Shown: piece after piece, positions 1-7,771 of the stretch | Layout of the letters: each line of letters opens with the position of its first letter | Numbering within the stretch: the stretch's first letter is position 1 | Assembly (NCBI RefSeq): GCF_943181415.1 | Contig: NZ_CALPBZ010000001.1 | Location: 1,426,001-1,490,000, forward strand | Reading direction: 5' to 3' | From: Microbacterium sp. Marseille-Q6648 | GTDB lineage: Bacteria > Actinomycetota > Actinomycetes > Actinomycetales > Microbacteriaceae | DNA length: 64,000 bases | Position numbers and translations under genes: made by a program | The notes under the pieces: model-generated | Told to the model about the DNA's origin: nothing | What the model saw: the letters and a program-made list of their open reading frames with translations, nothing else | Database searches by the model: none

Positions 1-73
1 GTCGCGCGCCGAAGGCGACGGCATCCTTCCCCGCCTTGGTCGCCTGGTAGCCGACGACGATCGGAGCGGTCAT
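1..73 (-). CDS. Universal stress protein, N-terminal fragment
   Basis: Only the first 24 codons lie in the window; the gene runs off the left edge. The translation begins MTAPIVVGYQATKAGKDAVA, the first beta strand of a UspA fold, where VGYxATxxGxDAV leads into the nucleotide-binding site. The start codon overlaps the stop of the upstream putrescine oxidase gene by four bases (TCAT on the plus strand at 70-73), so the two are probably translationally coupled. Usp proteins are small cytoplasmic ATP-binding or dimeric stress proteins. A specific role in polyamine metabolism is not shown by the sequence; only the coupling suggests co-expression. Confidence 0.75.
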   Translation of the reverse strand, partial: MTAPIVVGYQATKAGKDAVAFGAR

Positions 74-1431
74 GCGCGCACCTCGCTGACGATGTTGGCC
101 GCGGCCAGGCGACCCATGCGGATCGCGCCGTCCACGTGCTGGTATCCGGCGCCGGCCATGTCGGAGCAGGCGAAGTGGATCGGGCCGACGGGGGTCCGCA
201 GATCGGCGCCGTAGCGGGCGAGACCGCCGAGGTCGAAGCTGGCGGCGTAGGCGCCGCGCGTCCACTCCTCGGCTCCCCAGTCGCTCTCGAAGTACACGAG
301 CGGCTCCTTCGCCTCGGGACCGAAGTAGTGCGAGAGCGACTCGAGGATGCGCGCCTTGCGCTCCTCGGCCGAGACGCGGAACAGATCGTCGGCGTTGCGG
401 TCCGAGACGAAGCCGACGAGGGTGCCGCGCTCATCGCCGTGGTTGGTGTTGTCGTAGGCCTCGTGCGAGATCTCGTACGGGCTGAACGCGGTGCCCGACA
501 GCCCCTGCTCGCGCCAGAACGGGCGGTCGTAGACGGCGTGGACCTTGATGACGAAGCCCATGGAGATGTGCTGGTGCATCTGCTGCTTGAGGCGGGGCAG
601 CGGCGGCTGGAAGTCGATCCACGGGTAGAGGACCGGCGCGTGGGCGAGGATGACGAAGCGCGCGCGGACGGTGAGACCCCCGTCGGTCACCACCGTCACG
701 CCCCCCTCGCCCCGCTGCACGGTGTTGACCGGCTGCTCGAGGAACACGTCGTCCCCGAGCCGCTCGGCGAGCAGCAGGGGGACCTGCTGGAGTCCGCCGA
801 CGACGCGCTCGTCGAGGATGAAGTCCGCGTCGACCAGATGGCTGAAGCTGCCCGCGCTGGCGGCCATGAGCAGCGCCTGGAGGGCCGAGAACGCGTAGGC
901 CGGCTTGGTGAGCATGGCGCCCGCGATGAAGAGGGCGATGTTGTCACGCGCCTCCTGGTCCTCGGTCTGCTGCTCGAGCCACGCCTCGAACGAGACGCGA
1001 TCGAGCTCTTCCGCATCGGGGTGTTCCCAGGGGCGATCGGGATCGACCTGGGCGACGAGCTCGTCGAGCACGGCGATGAGGCGGACGATCTCCTTCTCGG
1101 TCTCGGGCGCCACGGGGAAGATCTCGCCGGTGAACCGCGTGCGCTCGCCGTGACGGCCGATGTACACCGAGTCGCCCTCGCGGTAGCGCGAATAGGTCTC
1201 GAGCCCCAGGTCGGCGAGGGTCTCCTTGAGGGCGTCCTGGTCGGGCGAGACCCACTGACCGCCGACTTCGAGCATCGCGCCGTCCACGACGTCCGTCCAC
1301 AGCCGCCCGCCGACGCGGTCGCGCGCCTCGAGCACCGCGACCGAGAGTCCGGCGCGGCGCAGCTCGTTCGCGGCCGTCAGGCCGGCGGCGCCGGCGCCGA
1401 CGATGACGACGTCTCGGGTGATCTCATCCAT
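70..1431 (-). CDS. puo: Putrescine oxidase / flavin monoamine oxidase
   Basis: A 453-residue flavin amine oxidase that should oxidise putrescine to 4-aminobutanal with release of ammonia and hydrogen peroxide. The dinucleotide-binding motif VVIVGAGAAGLTAANEL is at about residues 8-24, followed by an acidic strand end and GGR. The C-terminal amine-oxidase motif AGYQHVDGAIRMGRLAA closes the FAD site. I chose the ATG at 1431 because GAAAGG precedes it; an in-frame extension to 1728 has no family similarity and runs into gabT. The protein is predicted cytoplasmic, with no signal peptide. It lies 155 bases downstream of gabT, so the product 4-aminobutanal could be oxidised to GABA and then transaminated. 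The spacer carries palindromes (separate entry). Another diamine or monoamine substrate is possible. Confidence 0.82.
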   Translation of the reverse strand: MDEITRDVVIVGAGAAGLTAANELRRAGLSVAVLEARDRVGGRLWTDVVDGAMLEVGGQWVSPDQDALKETLADLGLETYSRYREGDSVYIGRHGERTRFTGEIFPVAPETEKEIVRLIAVLDELVAQVDPDRPWEHPDAEELDRVSFEAWLEQQTEDQEARDNIALFIAGAMLTKPAYAFSALQALLMAASAGSFSHLVDADFILDERVVGGLQQVPLLLAERLGDDVFLEQPVNTVQRGEGGVTVVTDGGLTVRARFVILAHAPVLYPWIDFQPPLPRLKQQMHQHISMGFVIKVHAVYDRPFWREQGLSGTAFSPYEISHEAYDNTNHGDERGTLVGFVSDRNADDLFRVSAEERKARILESLSHYFGPEAKEPLVYFESDWGAEEWTRGAYAASFDLGGLARYGADLRTPVGPIHFACSDMAGAGYQHVDGAIRMGRLAAANIVSEVRA

Positions 1432-1455
1432 GGGGGTGCCTTTCTCGCCGTCCGG

Positions 1456-1528
1456 ATCACGTGATGTGAGCGAGCGCACACGTTGCGTGCGTAGCGCGAC
1501 GGGTGATCTCGGCGAGATCACGTGATCT
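1456..1528. promoter_or_regulatory. Two E-box-like palindromes upstream of puo
   Basis: The gabT-puo spacer holds ATCACGTGAT at 1456-1465 and the longer perfect palindrome AGATCACGTGATCT at 1515-1528, about 60 bases apart. A second hairpin, GTGATCTC-ggc-GAGATCAC at 1503-1521, interleaves with the right copy. Twin copies of one palindrome 25-115 bases before the puo ATG look like a repressor or activator site. Which protein binds is unknown; PucR is one candidate. Confidence 0.5.
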
Positions 1529-1586
1529 GGACGGGGCGGGTGGGTGAAGCGAGCGAGCGAGCGGATGCCGGGGGTGAGACGGGCGA

Positions 1587-2948
1587 CTACGGCTGCGCGG
1601 CGAGCGCGGCGACGACGACGTCCAGGCCCTCGTGGAGCAGGTCGTCGGGGATGGACAGCGGCGGGAGGAAACGGATCACGTTCCCGTAGGTGCCGCACGT
1701 GAGCACGATGACGCCCTCGGCGATGCACGCCTTGGCGACCGCGGCGGTGAGCGCGGCATCCGGCTCACCGGTCACCGGGTCGATGAACTCGGCGGCGATC
1801 ATCGCGCCGTGACCTCGGACGTCTCCGACGCGGGCGTCCGTGGCCTGCAGCGCGCGCAGGCGGTCGGTCAGGAGCTCGCCGATCCGCCGCGCGCGCTCGA
1901 GCAAACCGTCGTTCTCGAACGCGTCGATCGAGGCGAGGGCGGCGGCGCACGCGATGGGGTTGCCGCCGTATGTTCCGCCGAGGCCGCCGGTGTGCGAGGC
2001 GTCCATGATCTCGGCCCGCCCGGTGACGGCGGCCAGCGGCAGCCCGCCGGCGATGCCCTTGGCTGTCGTGATGAGGTCGGGCACGATGCCGAAGTGCTCA
2101 CTGGCGAACATCGCACCCGTCCGCGCGAAGCCGGTCTGCACCTCGTCGGCGATGAAGACGACGCCGTTGTCGCGGCACCACTCCACGAGGGCGGGCAGGA
2201 AGCCGTCGGCCGGCACGATGAAGCCGCCCTCGCCCTGGATGGGCTCGATGATCATGGCGGCGAGGTTGTCCGCGCCGACCTGCTTCTCGATGAGTGAGAT
2301 CGCGCGCCTGGCCGCCTCGGCGCCGGTCAGACCGTCGCGGTAGGGGTACGACAGCGGCGCACGGTAGATCTCGCTCGCGAAGGGCCCGAAGCCGCTCTTG
2401 TACGGCATCGCCTTCGCCGTCAGCGCCATCGTCAGGTTGGTGCGGCCGTGATAGCCGTGGTCGAAGGCGACGACCGCCTGGCGCTTGGTGAACTTGCGGG
2501 CGATCTTGACGGCGTTCTCGACGGCCTCGGCGCCGGAGTTGAACAGGGCGCTCTTCTTGGCGTGGGAGCCCGGAGTCACGCGGTTGAGCGCCTCGGCGAC
2601 GGCGACGTACGACTCGTAGGGCGAGATCATGAAGCACGTGTGCGTGAACTGCGCCGCCTGCGCCTGCACCGCCGCGACGACAGCCGGGTGGGCGTTGCCC
2701 ACGCCGGTGACGGCGATGCCCGATCCGAGGTCGATGAGGGAGTTGCCGTCGGCGTCCACCACGACTCCCCCGCCGGCGGCGACCGCCTCGATCGGGACGG
2801 TGTGCCCGACCCCGGCGGGAACCGCCGCGGCCTTGCGCTCGAGCAGCTGCTGCGAGCGGGGACCGGGGATGGCCGTGACCAGACGCCGCTCCTGGGGCAG
2901 CGCCGGCCCGCCCAGCGGGTGGGTGTCGAGCGTGTCGGTCGAGGTCAT
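1587..2948 (-). CDS. gabT: 4-aminobutyrate aminotransferase
   Basis: A class III (fold type I) PLP aminotransferase of 453 residues, expected to convert GABA and 2-oxoglutarate to succinate semialdehyde and glutamate. Visible family marks are FNSGAEAVENAVKIAR (about 137-152), the cofactor Asp in FIADEVQTGFARTG (about 265-278) and the Schiff-base lysine K297 in TTAKGIAGGLPL. The ATG at 2948 is preferred over an upstream in-frame start because homologues begin near the TSTDTL sequence. The gene is divergent from pucR, with 93 bases between starts, and lies upstream of puo, which fits putrescine-to-GABA-to-succinate flow. No semialdehyde dehydrogenase is adjacent; the one at 33907 is distant and probably serves another pathway. 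Confidence 0.9.
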   Translation of the reverse strand: MTSTDTLDTHPLGGPALPQERRLVTAIPGPRSQQLLERKAAAVPAGVGHTVPIEAVAAGGGVVVDADGNSLIDLGSGIAVTGVGNAHPAVVAAVQAQAAQFTHTCFMISPYESYVAVAEALNRVTPGSHAKKSALFNSGAEAVENAVKIARKFTKRQAVVAFDHGYHGRTNLTMALTAKAMPYKSGFGPFASEIYRAPLSYPYRDGLTGAEAARRAISLIEKQVGADNLAAMIIEPIQGEGGFIVPADGFLPALVEWCRDNGVVFIADEVQTGFARTGAMFASEHFGIVPDLITTAKGIAGGLPLAAVTGRAEIMDASHTGGLGGTYGGNPIACAAALASIDAFENDGLLERARRIGELLTDRLRALQATDARVGDVRGHGAMIAAEFIDPVTGEPDAALTAAVAKACIAEGVIVLTCGTYGNVIRFLPPLSIPDDLLHEGLDVVVAALAAQP

Positions 2949-3014
2949 GCGGCGAGCGTAAGCGGCGGCTCGCGCGGCCGGCACCCGCCGTGAAGTACAT
3001 TCTCATCAGCGCCC

Positions 3015-3029
3015 TGTACAGGCCGTACA
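3015..3029. promoter_or_regulatory. Inverted repeat in the gabT/pucR divergent promoter
   Basis: TGTAC-N5-GTACA lies 13-27 bases upstream of the pucR start and 67 bases upstream of gabT. Its position between divergent genes is typical of an autoregulated operator for the PucR protein. A GAGGAG ribosome binding site for pucR follows at 3032-3037. The assignment to PucR is inference. Confidence 0.45.
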
Positions 3030-3041
3030 CCGAGGAGTGTC

Positions 3042-4577
3042 ATGCCCGCCGATGCCGACGCCCCCACCCTGCGGTCGCTGCTGAACCGCCCCGACCTGCG
3101 CCTGAGGCTCGAGGGGGATGCCGCGGACGACGCCCTCGATCGCCCCGTGCGCTGGGTGCACAGCTCGGACCTCGCCGACCCCACCCCGTTCCTCTCGGAC
3201 GGTCTGGTGCTGCTGACCACGGGCACGCAGTTCCACGAGTCCGGCGAGGATCCCGGGCCCTACCGCGCGTACGTCGAGCGCCTGTCACGGCGGGGCATCG
3301 CCGGTCTGGGCTTCGGCACCGAGGTCGTCCGCGACGGCATCCCCCCGGCTCTGTCGGCCGCGTGCCATGCCGAGGGGCTCGCCCTGTTCGAGGTGCCGTA
3401 CCGTACGCCGTTCCTCGCGGTGGCGCGGGCCAACGCCGAGGCGATCGCCGCCCAGGCGTACGCGCGCCGCAGCTGGGCACTCGCCGCCCAGCGCGCCATC
3501 TCGCTCGCGGCGCTCCGCCCGGACGGCCTGGGGGCGACCCTCGGCGAGCTGGCGAAGCAGCTCGACGCGTGGGTCGGCATGTTCGACGCGACCGGCGAAC
3601 TGTCTCGCGAGCATCCGACCGGCTCCCTCGATGCCGTCACGGCGGACGCCGTCCGCGCGGAGGTCCAGGCGGTCCTCCGCCGCGGCGCCCGCGCCGGATC
3701 GTCCTTCCACATCGGCGAGCGCGCCTTCACGCTGCAGACGCTCGGCCGCGGCGGGCGCCTGCGCGGCGTGATCGCGATCGCCGCCGGCGAGCTCGACCAG
3801 GAGGGCCGCGCCGTGCTGACCGCGGTGATCGCGATGGCCGGCCTCGCGCTCGAACAGCAGCAGGGGCTCTCGCGGGCGTGGGCGGACCTGCGGGCGGGGC
3901 TGGTGCAGTCGCTGCGGGGCGGCGATCCCGCCCTGGCGCGACGCGTCGCACGCGAGGTGTGGGGCCCCCTTCCGGCGCCGCCGGTCCAGGTCGCCCTCGC
4001 GAGCGCGGGGACACCGGCGCGGGCGAGCCGCCTCGAGGCGATGACCGAGCTCCTCGAGGGGCGTGCGCACGACGCCCGCGGGACGCTGTTCTTCGGCCGC
4101 GCCGACGACGGGCTCGTCATCGTCACCGCGGCCGGCGAGCGCGGCACGCTCGACGAGGTCGCCGCCCGCTTCGACGTCGCGATCGGGGTGTCGGAGCCGA
4201 CCGGGTACGACGGCTTCGACACGGCGCTGGACCAGGCCCGCGTGGCCCGCAACCGCGGGCGCGGCGGTGTCACCGCGTTCGCCGAGGTCGCTGGCGGCGG
4301 CGTGCTGTCGGCGCTGTCGGACCAGGCCCGCGCCGTGGCGGCGGCCGAGGTCAGACCGCTCAGCGATCACGATGCGGCGGCGGGCACGCACCTCGTCGCG
4401 ACACTGCGGGCGTGGCTGGATCACGACTGCTCGCACGAGGCGTCGGCGCGCGCCCTCGGCATCCATCGCCACACCGTGCGCACGCGACTCGCGCTCGCCG
4501 AGCGAGTCCTCGGTCGCGACCTCGGCTCGTTCGCCACCCGCGCCGAGCTGTGGGCGGCGCTGCGCGTGCTGGGGTGA
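3042..4577 (+). CDS. PucR family transcriptional regulator
   Basis: A 511-residue regulator with the PucR architecture. The N-terminal PucR ligand domain spans roughly residues 10-125 (VRWVHSSDLADPTPFLSDG, LLTTGTQF). A GGDEF-like central region follows, and the PucR-type helix-turn-helix is at the C terminus (HEASARALGIHRHTVRTRL, about 465-485). The ATG at 3042 follows GAGGAG by five to ten bases. The gene is divergent from gabT. In Corynebacterium a PucR-type protein activates the gab genes, so control of GABA or polyamine catabolism is the likely job. A short hairpin (4596-4610) follows the stop. The ligand is not evident from the sequence. Confidence 0.88.
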   Translation: MPADADAPTLRSLLNRPDLRLRLEGDAADDALDRPVRWVHSSDLADPTPFLSDGLVLLTTGTQFHESGEDPGPYRAYVERLSRRGIAGLGFGTEVVRDGIPPALSAACHAEGLALFEVPYRTPFLAVARANAEAIAAQAYARRSWALAAQRAISLAALRPDGLGATLGELAKQLDAWVGMFDATGELSREHPTGSLDAVTADAVRAEVQAVLRRGARAGSSFHIGERAFTLQTLGRGGRLRGVIAIAAGELDQEGRAVLTAVIAMAGLALEQQQGLSRAWADLRAGLVQSLRGGDPALARRVAREVWGPLPAPPVQVALASAGTPARASRLEAMTELLEGRAHDARGTLFFGRADDGLVIVTAAGERGTLDEVAARFDVAIGVSEPTGYDGFDTALDQARVARNRGRGGVTAFAEVAGGGVLSALSDQARAVAAAEVRPLSDHDAAAGTHLVATLRAWLDHDCSHEASARALGIHRHTVRTRLALAERVLGRDLGSFATRAELWAALRVLG

Positions 4578-4595
4578 CGGCGCGCGTGGACTCCC

Positions 4596-4610
4596 GCCGC
4601 CCGGGGCGGC
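4596..4610 (+). terminator. Short GC hairpin after pucR
   Basis: GCCGCC-cgg-GGCGGC forms a tight hairpin 18 bases after the pucR stop. There is no U-run, so it is a weak terminator candidate or a structure ahead of the next gene. Confidence 0.3.
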
Positions 4611-4697
4611 TCGATCGTGCGGGACCGGCGGGATTCGGGACGGATCGACGGATGCCGCGACCGCCGCCCGCGGGCAGGATGAGCTCGTGACTGCTGA

Positions 4698-6089
4698 GTG
4701 GGCGGGGCGGACCCCGTGAGGAACGGCGACGTGTCGTGGTGGTGGCGCGACCTCGGCGGACGCCCGCCCGAGCGCCCCGGGCTCGAGGGCGATCGCGACG
4801 CGGACGTCGTCATCGTCGGGGCGGGCTACACCGGGCTGTGGACGGCGTACTACCTGTCGCAGCTGCAGCCGGACCTGCGCATCACCGTGCTGGAGCAGCG
4901 CTTCGCCGGGTTCGGCGCGTCGGGCCGCAACGGCGGCTGGCTGACGAACTCGGTCACCGGCGGGCGCGAGAAGCTCGCCGTGAGCCACGGCCGCACGGCG
5001 GCGATCGCGCAGCAGCGCGCCCTCGACCACACCGTCGACGAGGTGATCTCCGTCGCCTCGCGAGAGGGCATCGACGCCGACATCGTCAAGGGCGGCGAGT
5101 TCGAGATCGCCCGCACGCCGTCCCAGCTGGCCCGCCTTCGCGCCGCGGCCGCGAACGAGCGATCCTGGCCCGGCACCGACATCGAGGAACTGGACGGCCG
5201 GGCCGCGGCGTCCCGCATCGCCGTCGACGGGATCCTCGGCGGCATCTGGCACCCGCACTGCGCGCGCGTGCATCCGGCCAAGCTCGTCGCGGGTCTCGCC
5301 GCCGTCGTCGAGCGCCGGGGCGTCACGATCCACGAGGGCACGCGGGTGACCCAGATCGCTCCGGGCCGCGCCGTGACCGACCACGGCACCGTGCGCGCGC
5401 TCCACATCATCCGCGCGACCGAGGGCTTCACGGCCGACCTGCGGGGCGAGCACCGCACGTGGCTGCCGATGAACTCGTCCATGATCGTCACCGAACCGCT
5501 CCCCGCGTCGTTCTGGGACGCTGTGGGCTGGTCGGGCCGTGAGACCCTCGGCGACTTCGCGCACGTGTACATGTACGCCCAGCGCACCGCGGACGATCGC
5601 ATCGCGTTCGGCGGTCGCGGCATCCCCTACCGCTATGCCTCCCGCGTCGACACCGACGGCGCGACGCAGGAGCGCACCATCGCGTCGCTGACCGCCCTTC
5701 TGCGTGACTTCTTCCCGGATGCCGCGACCACACCCGTCGCGCACGCCTGGTCGGGGGTGCTCGGCGTCCCGCGGGACTGGGCGGCCACGGTGGGCCACGA
5801 TCGCGCCACCGGTCTGGGCTGGGCGGGCGGTTACGTCGGGACCGGGGTGACCGCGACCAACCTCGCCGGGCGGACCCTCGCCGACCTCGTGCTGGGCCGC
5901 GACACCGACCTGGTGCGCCTGCCGTGGGTGGGGCATCGGGCGCGCCGCTGGGAGCCCGAGCCGCTGCGCTGGCTCGCGGTGCAGGGCATCTACGCCGCGT
6001 ATCGCACCGCCGATCGTCTGGAGGAGCTCGGCACGTCCGAGCGCACCGCGTGGCCGGCGTCGGTCGCCGACCTCGTCGCCGGCCGCTGA
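4698..6089 (+). CDS. DadA-type FAD oxidoreductase, gamma-glutamylputrescine oxidase-like
   Basis: A FAD-dependent oxidoreductase of the DAO/DadA family, 463 residues from GTG 4698. A second GTG at 4716 (giving MRNGDVSWWW) has a G-rich sequence upstream and is an equally good start. FAD contacts are ADVVIVGAGYTGLWTAYYL near residues 33-51 and GFGASGRNGGW (about 73-83), the latter typical of the PuuB/OrdL group that oxidises N-substituted amines such as gamma-glutamylputrescine. The C-terminal GGYVGTGVTATNLAGRTLADL closes the FAD domain. Following a PucR gene and facing the same gabT-puo cluster, it probably opens a second amine-oxidation route. No glutamylputrescine synthetase is in view, so the substrate is uncertain. 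Confidence 0.8.
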   Translation: MGGADPVRNGDVSWWWRDLGGRPPERPGLEGDRDADVVIVGAGYTGLWTAYYLSQLQPDLRITVLEQRFAGFGASGRNGGWLTNSVTGGREKLAVSHGRTAAIAQQRALDHTVDEVISVASREGIDADIVKGGEFEIARTPSQLARLRAAAANERSWPGTDIEELDGRAAASRIAVDGILGGIWHPHCARVHPAKLVAGLAAVVERRGVTIHEGTRVTQIAPGRAVTDHGTVRALHIIRATEGFTADLRGEHRTWLPMNSSMIVTEPLPASFWDAVGWSGRETLGDFAHVYMYAQRTADDRIAFGGRGIPYRYASRVDTDGATQERTIASLTALLRDFFPDAATTPVAHAWSGVLGVPRDWAATVGHDRATGLGWAGGYVGTGVTATNLAGRTLADLVLGRDTDLVRLPWVGHRARRWEPEPLRWLAVQGIYAAYRTADRLEELGTSERTAWPASVADLVAGR

Positions 6090-6093
6090 CGGT

Positions 6094-7572
6094 TCAGCGC
6101 GGGGCGTGCGCCTCGAGGAACTCGTACACGTCCGTCGTGTCGACCCCGGGAAAGGCCCCGGTGGGCAGAGTGGCCAGCAGGGTCCGCGGCGTCCGCACGT
6201 TCGGCCACGCGTTCTGCCGCCACGCCGCCTCGAGGTCGGCCGGCGCCCGGCGGCAGCACACCTCGACCGAATGCTTCGACACCCCGCGATTCGAGGTGTC
6301 GCGCCCCAGGAACCACTTCGTGTCGTCGAAGCGCACGCCCACCGACACCGAGTGCGCCCCCTCGCTCGACAGCTCCACGCGCGCCGTGCACCAGTACGTG
6401 CCGTTGCCGGTGTCGGTGTACTGGTAGTAGGGGTTGAAGTGGTCGTCGACGTCGAAGACCACGCGTGAGGTCCACTTGCGGCAGCACATCTGGCCCTCGA
6501 TCGACCCGAGCCGGTCGGTCGGGAAGTTGACGTCGTCGTTCTCGTACGCCTTCGTGATGGTGCCGGACTCGTGCACCTTCAAGAAGTGCACGGGCAGCCC
6601 CAGATGCTCCGTGGCGAGGTTCGTGAACCGGTGCGCGGCGGTCTCGTACGACACCGAGTAGGCGTCCCGCAGGTCCTCGATCGAGATCGCACGGTCCTTC
6701 TTGGCGTCCTGCAGGAACGGCACGGCGTGCGACTCGGGGATCAGCAGCGCGCCGGTGAGGTAATTCGTCTCGACCCGCTGGCGCAGGAACTCCGCGTACG
6801 AGGTCGGCTCGGCATGCCCGAGGATGCGGCTCGACAGCGCCTGCAGCACGGCGGTGCGCGGATCCCCCTTCGAGGTCAGCCGGCTGGACAGATACAGCCG
6901 GCCGTTCTTGATGTCGGCGACGCTGCGGGTGGTCTGGGGCAGATCCGGCACGTAGTGCAGGGTGAAGCCGAGGTGTGCGGCGATATCGGACGCCGTCCGC
7001 TGCGTCAGTGGTCCGCCGGGGTGGTCGACGGCCTCCAGGATGCCGCGCGCCTGCGCTTCGAGCTCGGCGAAGTAGTTGCTCTGCGTGCGCATGAGGCGGC
7101 GAAGCGCCAGATTCGCCCGCCGGGCCTCTTCGGGCGTCGCCGCCCGCTCGTCGTTGAGGCGCCCGATCTCGCCCTGGAGGGCGAGCATCGCCTTGAGCGC
7201 CTCGGTGGGCACCGATTTGCCGATGCGGAACGGCTCGATCCCGAGCGCCTGGAACGTCTGACCGCGCATGGCCCGCTCGAGCGCGATCTCGAGCGTCGCC
7301 CGCTCGTCGAGCGGCTCGGACTCGAGGAGCGCATCCAACGAGGTGCCGAGCGCGCGCGCGATGGTCTGCAGGAGAGTGAGCTTCGGCTCGCGACGCCCGT
7401 TCTCGATCATCGACAGCTGACTCGGCACCCGCCCGATGGCGCCGGCCAGGTCATCGAGGGTCATGCCGCGCTCGGTGCGCAGCTGGCGGATACGGCGGCC
7501 GATGGTCAGGGAGTCCACGTCTCCATCGTCGGCCGCATCCGACAGCACATCACGGGTGAACGGTGTCGTCAT
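6094..7572 (-). CDS. ramB: RamB-like XRE regulator of acetate/glyoxylate metabolism
   Basis: A 492-residue regulator of the short-chain fatty acyl family. An XRE helix-turn-helix occupies residues about 25-85 (RRIRQLRTERGMTLDDLAGAI, SQLSMIENG). An ImmA/IrrE-like region follows (about 215-330), in which no HExxH zinc motif is visible, so it is probably a sensory rather than catalytic module. The C-terminal DUF2083 part has several cysteines (MCCRKW). In Corynebacterium glutamicum RamB represses aceA, aceB and acetate activation genes. Here the gene is divergent from aceB-aceA, which strongly supports the same role. The shared spacer contains repeated TTCAC elements. The stop lies four bases from the convergent amine oxidase gene. 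Confidence 0.88.
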   Translation of the reverse strand: MTTPFTRDVLSDAADDGDVDSLTIGRRIRQLRTERGMTLDDLAGAIGRVPSQLSMIENGRREPKLTLLQTIARALGTSLDALLESEPLDERATLEIALERAMRGQTFQALGIEPFRIGKSVPTEALKAMLALQGEIGRLNDERAATPEEARRANLALRRLMRTQSNYFAELEAQARGILEAVDHPGGPLTQRTASDIAAHLGFTLHYVPDLPQTTRSVADIKNGRLYLSSRLTSKGDPRTAVLQALSSRILGHAEPTSYAEFLRQRVETNYLTGALLIPESHAVPFLQDAKKDRAISIEDLRDAYSVSYETAAHRFTNLATEHLGLPVHFLKVHESGTITKAYENDDVNFPTDRLGSIEGQMCCRKWTSRVVFDVDDHFNPYYQYTDTGNGTYWCTARVELSSEGAHSVSVGVRFDDTKWFLGRDTSNRGVSKHSVEVCCRRAPADLEAAWRQNAWPNVRTPRTLLATLPTGAFPGVDTTDVYEFLEAHAPR

Positions 7573-7593
7573 GAGGGGATTCTGTCACGAAAC

Positions 7594-7650
7594 GTGAATT
7601 ACGCCACAAGTTCACACCCGGATTCGTCGGGTTCACCCCGGGAACTTCAC
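7594..7650. promoter_or_regulatory. TTCAC repeat cluster in the ramB/aceB promoter
   Basis: The 199-base divergent spacer carries GTGAA at 7594-7598 and TTCAC at 7611-7615, 7632-7636 and 7646-7650. The first two form GTGAA-N12-TTCAC. The cluster sits 22-78 bases from the ramB start and about 120-180 from aceB. It is a plausible RamB operator array, although the Corynebacterium RamB consensus differs. The rest of the spacer is C-rich with no clear hairpin. Confidence 0.45.
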
Positions 7651-7771
7651 CCAGAGTGGGGGTACGCCCCACCCCGATCGGCCCAGAACGCAGATCACAG
7701 GACGCCGCGACCCGGCACACACCCCGGACCCCGGCATCCACTCACGTACTCGCTCACAGGAAGACAGGGAT

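Noticed and set aside
3285-5936. An 883-codon open frame antisense to pucR and the amine oxidase
   Set aside because: Low-complexity composition and full overlap with two conserved genes.
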